From M3007 sp038203695 (GTDB taxonomy: Bacteria; Bacteroidota; Bacteroidia; Chitinophagales; Saprospiraceae): DNA of 64,000 nucleotides. Both the position numbers and the translations under genes were made by a program. Positions 1 through 6,985 of the stretch are shown piece by piece; within the stretch, counting starts at the first letter, position 1, and each line of letters starts with the position of its first letter. The notes below the pieces were generated by a model. That model did no database searches. It was not told where the DNA came from and saw only the letters and a list, made by a program, of their open reading frames with translations. The DNA lies in contig JBBRDQ010000001.1 of the NCBI GenBank assembly GCA_038203695.1, positions 1-64,000 of the forward strand. Direction: 5' to 3'.

Positions 1-427
1 CGCAAAAAGTACCAAAAAAGTCAAGGCTGTATGCAAATCCAACGGTTTTGCCACACTTTACGGCGGCGCAAAACCAAACTCGCCCCTCCTGCGTCGGGAC
101 TCAAACATGGTTTTGCTTCATCCGCCTCCAAGCGCGCAAAACCGAGATTTGTATAATGCCGCACCCTAACCCAAACCAAGATTTGGAAGCCCTCCTCAAT
201 CTGCCCCAAAACACCTGAATATTCTATTCCCTTTCGATTGGGCAGGCGTTTTGCGGCCTTAGAAAAACCCCCATTTTGCTGCATCAGCGGCGGATGAAGC
301 AAAAAACTGTTTGAGACTACCGAATCACCAAGGGCCAACGGCCCATTACAAACGCTGCGGCGAGTTTTTTTGCGCCGCCGGTGAGGTGAGCAAAATGGTT
401 GGGTTTTTCGAAAGCCAGGTCTTTTTG

Positions 428-453
428 GTTACTTTTTGGGCGCAAAAAGTAAC
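428..453. repeat. Palindromic repeat with CAAAAAGTA core, copy 1
   Basis: Arms GTTACTTTTTG and CAAAAAGTAAC match perfectly over 11 bases around a 4-base spacer. The same core recurs at 571-598, and the right arm alone at bases 3-12. There is no gene alongside for which it would be a natural terminator. It is best described as a short interspersed palindromic repeat. Confidence 0.75.
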
Positions 454-570
454 AAACCTCAAAAGCAACCCCCAATTTTGCACTTCTACCCATCAACCCG
501 ATACTAACCACCGTAGTAAGTTTACCATACGATTTGAATAGCCTTAAGATCATAACATTCGTATGGCTTC

Positions 571-598
571 GTACTTTTTGCCTTGACGCAAAAAGTAC
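571..598. repeat. Palindromic repeat with CAAAAAGTA core, copy 2
   Basis: Arms GTACTTTTTG and CAAAAAGTAC are perfect over 10 bases around an 8-base spacer. The right arm and the bases after it match the very start of the window, so at least three partial copies lie within 600 bases. Confidence 0.75.
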
Positions 599-642
599 CA
601 AACGCCCTACGAAGTGCTCGATTTTGCACTTCTACCTATCAT

Positions 643-753
643 ATGACCGATGAATGCGGCAAGGTCGTGCTGGACGATGCGAAAAATGAAACCACCAAAA
701 ACCTGCACAATGCCAATCTGATTTCGAAAATTTTGCAAATGATAGGGCGGTAG
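643..753 (+). pseudogene. Short orphan ORF, probable gene remnant
   Basis: This is a 36-codon frame that starts with ATG and ends with TAG. The peptide (begins MTDECGKVV, ends QMIGR) has natural, charged, helical composition, unlike the repeat-derived frames around it. It resembles the C-terminal tail of a longer protein, but I cannot name the family. No ribosome binding site or promoter is evident. It may be the last surviving piece of a lost gene or chance. Confidence 0.25.
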
Positions 754-870
754 GGGATGGATGCGTTAGTGAATGAGTCGTTTAATGGTTAATAAGACCA
801 TCATGGGCACCTTCAAATTACGCTCAAATTGTCTTTTTTATAGCAAACGTCAAGCATTAAATTTTACACC

Positions 871-1353
871 ATGCGTCGCGCCACCCTACTGGTTTCAGGA
901 GGCATCCTATCCTTCATCGCCGCGTTTGTCCTGGCCTTTGACGACCATATGAGCGAGCTGTCGCCGCTTTTTTCATCGGATCCATCGGTTGTTTTGGCTG
1001 GTTCATTTTCCAAAGGACCAAATGGCTCGCGGTGATTGGCACTCCGCCGGTCCACTGGCTGCTCAAAGCGTCGGCTGGTGTGGGAATCGCCGGATTGGCT
1101 GGTATAGGCTTGAGTATCATTGGTCTATTTACGCCTGCCCAGCAAGAGTTGATCGCTGCAGGCGTAGTCGGGATCATGTTGCTAATCGTGGCGGTATTAC
1201 TACGCATCGTAAGCCGTATGCTGACCAAACGCGTGGACACTGCCCGGTACGCTGTCTATCTCAGTGATTGTGATTTTACTGGCAATGATTGTAGTAGGCG
1301 CAGTAGTGGGTATTCGCGCGTACGCGATTCTGGCGGGATTTGGGTTGGTTTGA
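871..1353 (+). pseudogene. Frameshifted integral membrane protein gene
   Basis: A continuous protein can be read only by switching frame twice. Frame 1 gives MRRATLLVSGGILSFIAAF from 871. Near 950 the reading moves to another frame (AAFFIGSIGCFGWFIF, then two more hydrophobic helices and VAVLLRIVSRML). Near 1250 it returns to frame 1 (VIVILLAMIVVGAVVGIRAY) and stops at TGA 1351-1353. The reconstructed product would be about 160 residues with four to five membrane helices and no family I recognise. The two shifts compensate, so either this is a decayed gene or the assembly has two indels here. Confidence 0.6.
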
Positions 1354-1384
1354 GGCACCCCATAGAAAACAATGTAATTTGTAA

Positions 1385-2020
1385 CTAGTTAGCCATGCTG
1401 GCCTGAAATACTGGATTGTCTTTATTGCAATTCTTTATCAATGATGGGCAGTAACTTTTTTGTATCTCTTCTACCGCAGCTGAGTCTGTATTGCCCCCGA
1501 AAAAGGTTGCTATGATTTCTGCTTTTTTATTGAGTAGAAAAGTCGTTGGATACCCCCATCTAAGCTTAAAATGGTTCCGTATAATGTCATTTGCATCCGT
1601 AATATGTTCAAATTTCCACGGGTGCTCTTGTAAAAATTCCGTTATATCCTGGCTATTATCCCTTCCGATAGCAATATAATTTATTTTAGTTGTTCCATAT
1701 TGCTCGGTTATTGCATTTAGCCCGGGAATTTCAGCCACACATGGAGCACATGTTATAAACCAGAAATTTATTATACTCAATTTTCCCACTAACTGTTCCC
1801 GGTTAATTTTTTTTCCATCCCGCGTAGTACCTTCAAATGCAGGAATTTGATACCCTATAATGCAGTCAGCATCATCATACACATATCCATTTGGATGTGC
1901 TTTCGCTTTTTCTTCAAGGATGCGATTGCAATTTTCCATCCCTTCTTCATACGTCATTACTTTTGAATCTTGGCAACTATGGACGGCAAGTAGCGCGAAT
2001 ACTGCTAGTATGTATTTCAT
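1385..2020 (-). CDS. TlpA-like thioredoxin-fold lipoprotein
   Basis: A 211-residue predicted periplasmic or outer-membrane lipoprotein: a short signal peptide ends in a lipobox-like LLAVHSC with Cys16 as the lipidation site. After a roughly 60-residue N-terminal stretch comes a thioredoxin fold with the redox motif CAPC (Cys91, Cys94) after NFWFIT, and the cis-proline loop YPTTF. Bacteroidota TlpA/ResA-like proteins of this layout reduce disulfides or act on c-type cytochromes outside the cytoplasm; the substrate is unknown. The gene is clearly more AT-rich than the genes from 2.6 kb on and stands alone between two broken genes, which suggests recent acquisition. Family assignment is firm, role is not. 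Confidence 0.85.
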   Translation of the reverse strand: MKYILAVFALLAVHSCQDSKVMTYEEGMENCNRILEEKAKAHPNGYVYDDADCIIGYQIPAFEGTTRDGKKINREQLVGKLSIINFWFITCAPCVAEIPGLNAITEQYGTTKINYIAIGRDNSQDITEFLQEHPWKFEHITDANDIIRNHFKLRWGYPTTFLLNKKAEIIATFFGGNTDSAAVEEIQKSYCPSLIKNCNKDNPVFQASMAN

Positions 2021-2144
2021 GGTTAAAATATGTTATTTTGAGCCAATGTAAGCCAATTATTTTTATTTTTGAATCAATTATTATTTATGCTCGTCGCACC
2101 CGACGGTTACGCTTCCGCAGTTGCGTCGTTTAGGAAGCATCATA

Positions 2145-2517
2145 ATGCCCATTTTGCTGTTCCCCGACCGCCCTATGTGCCCTGGCTTTCGCGGCCTGCA
2201 AAAAAGACAAGACCACCATAAAACCAGCAATGCTGGCCGGCGGTACATGGACGTTGACTTCCCTGACCGTTAGCCCGGCTATCGTAGTGGGCGGCGCGGC
2301 GTTTACCGACCTGTTTGCCACCGACCCGGCCTGCTCGAAGGACGATTTCTAGACGTTCGCGACCGACGGCACATACACCTACGACGAAGGCGCGACCAAA
2401 TGTGACCCATCCAACGTACAAACCGACACCGGCACTTGGAGTTTTAACAGCACCAAAACCCAACGTACACGCAATGGCATCGGCTATTCCAATGTCTGGA
2501 AGGTATTGCCGAAATAA
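2145..2517 (+). pseudogene. Broken small lipoprotein gene
   Basis: From 2176 one frame reads like a Bacteroidota lipoprotein: PTALCALAFAACKKDK (signal peptide and lipobox), then AGGTWTLTSLTV, as at the start of lipocalin-like lipoproteins, then a second half rich in Asp, Gly and Thr ending NVWKVLPK at TAA 2515-2517. An in-frame TAG interrupts it at 2350-2352, and the only ATG (2145) is in another frame, so a second lesion lies between 2145 and 2176. With two independent defects the gene is almost certainly dead. I infer a lipocalin-like fold from the GTW motif only. Confidence 0.6.
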
Positions 2518-2607
2518 ATTAATGTTTAAATTTTAAGTGTTGAAACAACTATTTTTTGATTGACCCGTTTACGTGTTTTCGTTTCTCTAAACTAAATTCT
2601 AAAAGAT

Positions 2608-3150
2608 ATGGCAACTACAACCTGGCAACTCGATCCAGCACACTCCGAAGTCGCATTTCGCGTGCGTCACCTGGTCATCGCAACAGCGAGCGGCAAGTTT
2701 AAAACCTTCTCTTCCTCGGTGACTACGACCGACGACGATTTCTCGACCGCTGCGATCGAATTTACAGTGGATACCGCTTCGGTCGACACCGGCGTAAGCG
2801 ACCGCGACGGGCACCTGCGTTCGGATGAGTTTTTCGCCAGCGAAAAATACCCGACCATGCAGTTCAAGTCAACTGGCATTCAATCGACTGGCGGCAACGA
2901 ATACAACCTGCACGGCGATTTGACGATCCGCGACGTGACGCAACCGATTACGCTGCAAGTGGAATTCGGCGGTATCGTTAAAGACCCGTGGGGCAATATC
3001 AAAGCCGGTTTTGAAGTGACCGGTAAAATCAAACGCAAAGAATTCGGCCTGGCCTGGGATGCAGTCACCGAAGCGGGCGGTATTGTGCTGGCCGATGAAG
3101 TAAAAATCCACATTGACCTGGAATACGCCAAAGTGGTGGCCGCAGTATAA
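2608..3150 (+). CDS. yceI: YceI family lipid-binding protein
   Basis: A 180-residue protein with the YceI signature throughout: WQLDPAHSEVAFRVRHLVIA at the N terminus, then FDVDTASVDTG-like and RDGHLRSDEFFASEKYPTM segments and the closing V-H-I-D-L strand. YceI proteins form a lipocalin-like barrel that binds isoprenoid or other lipid chains. Most are periplasmic, but this one has no signal peptide (it begins MATTTWQLDP), so it should be cytoplasmic, as in many Bacteroidota homologues. Length is normal for the family. It is a single-gene unit ending in the large hairpin at 3209-3293. Confidence 0.93.
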   Translation: MATTTWQLDPAHSEVAFRVRHLVIATASGKFKTFSSSVTTTDDDFSTAAIEFTVDTASVDTGVSDRDGHLRSDEFFASEKYPTMQFKSTGIQSTGGNEYNLHGDLTIRDVTQPITLQVEFGGIVKDPWGNIKAGFEVTGKIKRKEFGLAWDAVTEAGGIVLADEVKIHIDLEYAKVVAAV

Positions 3151-3208
3151 GTACTGCGATTGCCTGCCAAAGAACGTGTCGCATAAGAAACGTTTCAACT
3201 GGCTAAGC

Positions 3209-3293
3209 GAAATTATATTTTGAAAAAGCCACCAACTCATCGGGTGATTCGCAATCACTCGGTGGATTGGTGGCTTTTTCAAAATATAATTTC
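3209..3293. terminator. Large hairpin between convergent genes
   Basis: A perfect 27-base inverted repeat (3209-3235 with 3267-3293) whose loop continues to pair with a few wobbles around a CGC apex at 3250-3252, so nearly all 85 bases fold into one hairpin. It lies between the 3' ends of yceI (+) and the dehydrogenase gene (-), the place for a bidirectional terminator. It is much longer than a normal intrinsic terminator and could instead be a small palindromic mobile repeat. Its arms hold runs of A and T on the appropriate sides. Confidence 0.6.
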
Positions 3294-3353
3294 AAGAACG
3301 TGTGCGTAATTTCACTTGTGAGACACTTTCTTTTTATTGGCAGACATCCGCAT

Positions 3354-4385
3354 TCACGGCAACGACAATACCCCATACGACTGCCTGGCCTTTTTGGCAG
3401 CCAGGTACTGTGCCCCCGTTTCCTGAATCGTGGTCGCCAGCGGCCGGTACTGAAATCCTTTGAGGGTCAGCGATTTATCGTTTTTGTAAAAATAAGACGA
3501 GACGCTGCTGCGCGCACTTTCCTTCGTCACGATCGGGTCGATGCCCAGGAATTTTTCCTTCAGCCATTCCACGCGCCAGGCGATCTCCGCCAGCAGTGGC
3601 GTCACCTTGATCGGCGGTGGTTTTGTACCTAAAGCTGTGGCCATTTGTGCAAAAAAGGTTTTGAAAGGGATGTTTTCGGCGTTGAGGATGAAGCGCTCGC
3701 CGACGATCTCGTTTTCCAGCAAAAGCAGCATGAACTGCGCCACATCCCGCACATCCACGAATCCGGAGCGCCCGACCGGGCAGAATTTGAGTCCGTCGTC
3801 GATCTGCTTGAAAAAACGGGCCGAACCCACGTCCCAGAACCCGCTGCCCAGCACAATCGCCGGGTTTACGATGGCTACCGGCAATCCTTCCGCATTCCCG
3901 CGCCAGGCTTCCTGCTCGCCCAGGTATTTGCTCAGGGCATATTGACTATTGCCCTTACTTTCCACCCAATGCGCCGTTTCATCCAGTTGCGGCCGCTCTT
4001 TGGCGCGGCCGATCGCAGCAATACTGCTGACGTGGATGAGTTTTTGCACCCCCAGTTCCAGGCTCAAATTGACGATATTGGCCGTACCCTCCACATTGAC
4101 CTGCATCATCCGGCGCACATCGCGCGGATGAAAGGATACCATCGCGGCGCAGTGACACACGTGCGTCACCCCAACAAAGGCGTCTTCCAGCGCCACGATG
4201 TCGGTGACATCGCCTTCGACCCATTCCACCTGGCCGGCTATGTCCTGAACCAGATCCATGGGACTATTCGCACGGCGCAGCGCCCGTACCCGGTAGCCCT
4301 GTTGTACCAAGAGCCGCAATACATAAGAACCCAGAAATCCAGTTCCGCCCGTCACGAGCACCAGCGCGTTTTGCTTTACAATCAT
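3354..4385 (-). CDS. Extended SDR, NAD-dependent epimerase/dehydratase
   Basis: A 343-residue extended short-chain dehydrogenase. The Rossmann motif TGGTGFLGS (residues 12-20) binds NAD(P). The catalytic Tyr149-xxx-Lys153 lies in YALSKYLGE, with Ser residues upstream in HVSSIAAIG. The sequence most resembles dihydroflavonol-4-reductase or 3-beta-hydroxysteroid dehydrogenase-like members, which in bacteria act on varied alcohols or sugars; the substrate cannot be read. The start MIVKQNALVLVTGG places the nucleotide-binding strand at the usual distance from the N terminus. The gene faces away from a repeat block at 4393-4534. Confidence 0.88.
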   Translation of the reverse strand: MIVKQNALVLVTGGTGFLGSYVLRLLVQQGYRVRALRRANSPMDLVQDIAGQVEWVEGDVTDIVALEDAFVGVTHVCHCAAMVSFHPRDVRRMMQVNVEGTANIVNLSLELGVQKLIHVSSIAAIGRAKERPQLDETAHWVESKGNSQYALSKYLGEQEAWRGNAEGLPVAIVNPAIVLGSGFWDVGSARFFKQIDDGLKFCPVGRSGFVDVRDVAQFMLLLLENEIVGERFILNAENIPFKTFFAQMATALGTKPPPIKVTPLLAEIAWRVEWLKEKFLGIDPIVTKESARSSVSSYFYKNDKSLTLKGFQYRPLATTIQETGAQYLAAKKARQSYGVLSLP

Positions 4386-4392
4386 CTTTTTT

Positions 4393-4534
4393 TAATGGTT
4401 AATGGATAATGGTTAACGATTAATGGATAGCGGTTAACGATTAATGTGTAACGGCTAATGATTAAAGCCAGCGCTCAATGATGATCCATTAACCATTATA
4501 CATTAATCATTAACCGCTATCCATTAATCATTAA
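4393..4534. repeat. ATTAACC/TTAATGG repeat block, copy A
   Basis: About 140 bases made of variants of TTAATGGTTAATGG and its complement CCATTAACCATTA arranged as a long imperfect palindrome around a short central segment near 4466-4482. The same repeat family recurs at 32808-32887 and 46094-46128. Its right end overlaps the last codons of the cytochrome c gene and supplies the stop codon (see Findings). Function unknown; it could form a large cruciform or act as a transcriptional punctuation element. Confidence 0.85.
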
Positions 4535-4877
4535 GACTATGGTTTAAAGTACGCGTATAAATCGCCACTGCGCTGATTTCTTCCGGCGTCAGTACTTTGC
4601 CGAATGGTGTCATCATTTTCTTGCCATTCGTAATAATATTGATGCGCTCCTCCAGGGGCAAAATGCTCATAGTCAGGTCTTTAGAGCCGTTAAGGCCGAG
4701 GTTGCCGGCTGCGCCGTGGCAAGCGACGCAGTTTTTGCGAAAGACCGCCATGCCGTCGGGGGCAAAGGTGGTTTTTTCCCGTGGCCCGGCAGTTGTTTGT
4801 GGCTCGGAATCGCCACAGGCGGCCAAACCGAGGGCGAATAAAAGCAGGATGCAGTTGAAAATAGTCCTTGTGTGCAT
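4524..4877 (-). CDS. Lipoprotein cytochrome c, single haem
   Basis: A 117-residue protein with a lipoprotein signal peptide (lipobox LGLAAC, Cys21) and one haem-binding motif, CVACH (Cys50, Cys53, His54), in an FRKNCVACHG context; Met88 or Met89 in GKKMMTPFG is the probable axial ligand. It should be a membrane-tethered periplasmic electron carrier. The open frame extends 31 codons upstream, but the ATG at 4877 gives the signal peptide directly and avoids overlap with the next gene, so I choose it. The last codons (Asn-Asp-stop) lie in the intergenic repeat. It follows the cyclase gene on the same strand with about 80 bases between. Confidence 0.85.
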   Translation of the reverse strand: MHTRTIFNCILLLFALGLAACGDSEPQTTAGPREKTTFAPDGMAVFRKNCVACHGAAGNLGLNGSKDLTMSILPLEERINIITNGKKMMTPFGKVLTPEEISAVAIYTRTLNHSLND

Positions 4878-4959
4878 GGTGTAGCAATTGTGTCCACAAA
4901 AGTCGGGCGTTGGCCGCGTAATCCCGCACAAAAAAACCGGCGAACGCAAAACGTGACGC

Positions 4960-5718
4960 TCATTCGACAATCGTCAGGGGAAAAATAACCGGCCGCGACG
5001 GGCTGGCATCCAGATCGAACGCAGCGGTCTGTAAATTGAGCAGGTACAAACCGTCTTTTACCGTATTGGGCACAAAAATCAGTTCCGTGATCGTGCAATA
5101 GGTACGCACGGCCTCCGGATACTGCCAGAAGGCTTTATGCCCCAGAAACAGCGCGCCATCCTCTTCGCGATCTACAGAAGGCAAATCGAGCAGCAGATGT
5201 TGAATACCACATTCCACCAGATACTGTACGGCTTCGTGGTGCAGATAGGGTGGGTTGGTGCCGCTGTAATTGGTGCGCAACTTTAGTTCGTCGTTCGGCA
5301 ACGTCCGGATAACCAGCGCGGTTGCTTCATCTTTTTCCAGCACCTCCGCTACCTGGGCGCGGGTAATGATGCGATCGCCATCATCGCTGCGCTGCGGGTA
5401 CAAACTCACGAGTTTGGCCACAAAATGGTGCTGCTGCAGGCATTGGCCCAGCGTGTACCGCTCGCGGGCAATGTGGCCGACGCATTCCGTATGCGTGCCG
5501 TTGCCGTGCGGATTGACGCGGATGTTGAAAAAATTCACCAAGCCACCCTCGGCGATACTGCCTACAAAACCAGCGGCTTTCACGGACGAATATTCCACCG
5601 GTGGTGCCCAAAAACAATTGACCTGATCCAGCCCTTCTTTTAATAGGATGGAAAGGTCGGCCGATTGCGCCAGATCGGCGCGGAATGTCCGGTTATTATG
5701 GGTAAAGGTGATGTCCAT
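4960..5718 (-). CDS. Cyclase/kynurenine formamidase-like metal hydrolase
   Basis: A 252-residue cytoplasmic protein of the cyclase superfamily. The diagnostic metal site, normally HxGTHxDxPxH, is present as HGNGTHTECVGH (residues 71-82), so one usual acidic ligand is replaced by Glu78, as in a Bacteroidota branch. Family members hydrolyse N-formylkynurenine, isatin or other small amides; the substrate here is not known. There are no tryptophan-degradation genes nearby. It ends 82 bases before the cytochrome c start and begins 10 bases after the M23 peptidase stop, so the three genes may form one transcript. Confidence 0.8.
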   Translation of the reverse strand: MDITFTHNNRTFRADLAQSADLSILLKEGLDQVNCFWAPPVEYSSVKAAGFVGSIAEGGLVNFFNIRVNPHGNGTHTECVGHIARERYTLGQCLQQHHFVAKLVSLYPQRSDDGDRIITRAQVAEVLEKDEATALVIRTLPNDELKLRTNYSGTNPPYLHHEAVQYLVECGIQHLLLDLPSVDREEDGALFLGHKAFWQYPEAVRTYCTITELIFVPNTVKDGLYLLNLQTAAFDLDASPSRPVIFPLTIVE

Positions 5719-5728
5719 TTACCGCAGT

Positions 5729-6691
5729 TCAGTTGAAGTTGATGTAATCGCTTGGATCGACCGCGCGTCCTTTATACCACAGTTCAAAGTGCAGGTGCGG
5801 GCCGGAACTCTGCTCGCCGGAATTGCCGATGATCGCAATGGCCTCACCCGCCTTGACCGCGCTGCCTTCCTTTTTGAGCAGTACCGAATTGTGCTTATAC
5901 ATCGTCACCACGTTGTTCGGGTGCTGGATAGCGATGCTGTAGCCTGTTTCTACGGTATAACCCGCACTAATTACTACTCCGTTGGCAGCGGCCTTGACTG
6001 CGGTGTTTTTCGGCGCGGCGATATCCAGTCCGAAATGGCTTTTTTGCAGATCGAACGGCGACATCACTTCGCCACTCACCGGAGGCATAAAGAATAGTTG
6101 TTCCAGCGGTACGTCCCGAGGTAAGGTATTGCTTGGACCGGCGGCTCCTTGCGGCGTAGGATCGGCGGTGAAATTGCCTTTGGCTACCGCTGTGCGCAGC
6201 TGTTCATCCTCCGGAATGCGGTCGATATCGCCCGCCGGTATGTTACTGAGCGAGTCGGCGGGGACACCCTGTTTCTCGGCGGCTTCTTGGCTCATATCGG
6301 CCAGATTGCCGTTCCATACTTTTTGTAACGTGCTGATAACCAAGCCCTGTGCCTGCACTTCTTTTTCCAGGTTGCGTTTGCTGGAGCGGAGTTCACTGAC
6401 TTCAGCATCGCGTTTAAAGTCGCCATACCCGGGAATGTACCGTTTCAAAGGCGTCCATACGATCAGGGCAAAGACCAGAAATGCGGTGAGTACGATTAGC
6501 GAACTAATACCGGCATATACACTCAGCGGCGTAAGCCGCAGCGAAGTCACCTCTTCGAAGGTGTCGTCATTCATGATGACCAGCCGGTATTTATCGCGCC
6601 ATTTTTCCATCAGCGAACGGTCGTCATCCGTACTGCGGCGGAAAAAGTTGGCGAGTTTTTTTAAGAAATCGAAATACTTTTGCATTTTCAA
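5729..6691 (-). CDS. M23 metallopeptidase, membrane-anchored
   Basis: A 320-residue cell-wall peptidase of the LytM/NlpD type. A short basic cytoplasmic segment is followed by one membrane helix (about residues 57-80), a coiled-coil region (about 95-125), a linker and the C-terminal M23 domain (about 205-315). The zinc site is complete: His219 and Asp223 in SHFGLDIAAP, and His299 and His301 in GPHLHFELW. Such proteins cut peptidoglycan peptides or activate amidases at division; in Bacteroidota this coiled-coil form is very common. It begins the likely three-gene unit running toward 4524. Confidence 0.9.
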   Translation of the reverse strand: MKMQKYFDFLKKLANFFRRSTDDDRSLMEKWRDKYRLVIMNDDTFEEVTSLRLTPLSVYAGISSLIVLTAFLVFALIVWTPLKRYIPGYGDFKRDAEVSELRSSKRNLEKEVQAQGLVISTLQKVWNGNLADMSQEAAEKQGVPADSLSNIPAGDIDRIPEDEQLRTAVAKGNFTADPTPQGAAGPSNTLPRDVPLEQLFFMPPVSGEVMSPFDLQKSHFGLDIAAPKNTAVKAAANGVVISAGYTVETGYSIAIQHPNNVVTMYKHNSVLLKKEGSAVKAGEAIAIIGNSGEQSSGPHLHFELWYKGRAVDPSDYINFN

Positions 6692-6985
6692 AAAATAAGC
6701 ATGCTCGCAAAATGGGCTTCGGCAACAGCGCGTTTATCAAGGGTCTCTAGTCTGCACGTTCAACAATCACACCTGCCGGCCCCGCTGTTTCCGGATTGCA
6801 AAGGTCGGCCAAATAAACCCGCCCTGCATGATTTTTATCTATTTTAATACCTGCTTTTTTTGTTAAAACTGCTTTTTGAGACAACCTTTTCGCCAAAAAT
6901 AGCGACATAACCGGTTACAAAGCCTGCAAAAAACCTACTTGCAAAACCGGATTCTGCTAAAAATCACTGCTTTCTATTTCTCCGC
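6692..6985. other. Divergent intergenic region
   Basis: About 290 bases separate the divergently read M23 peptidase and PorW/SprE-like genes, so it must hold two promoters. I find AT-rich runs near 6830-6870 but no clean TAnnTTTG element. There is no ORF of note and no strong hairpin. Confidence 0.5.

Larger units (their letters stand above)
1..642. other. Gene-free stretch with palindromic repeats
   Basis: I see no convincing gene here. Open frames exist on both strands but they are short, overlap each other and have no start context or recognisable motif. The stretch is built from repeats: two palindromes with a CAAAAAGTA core (listed separately), a lone right half of the same palindrome at bases 3-12, and a 16-base inverted repeat (111-126 with 289-304, arm TTTTGCTTCATCCGCC). 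This looks like accumulated intergenic repeat sequence, not a decayed operon. Confidence 0.6.

Noticed and set aside
1..601. Short frames on both strands at the window start
   Set aside because: They arise from the palindromic repeats and overlap each other; no coding signal.
3645..4409. A 254-codon plus-strand frame over the dehydrogenase gene
   Set aside because: It is antisense to a well-conserved SDR with intact motifs; no family resemblance.
4393..4534. Considered as a CRISPR-like array
   Set aside because: Units are degenerate, contiguous and inverted; there are no unique spacers of regular length and no cas genes.
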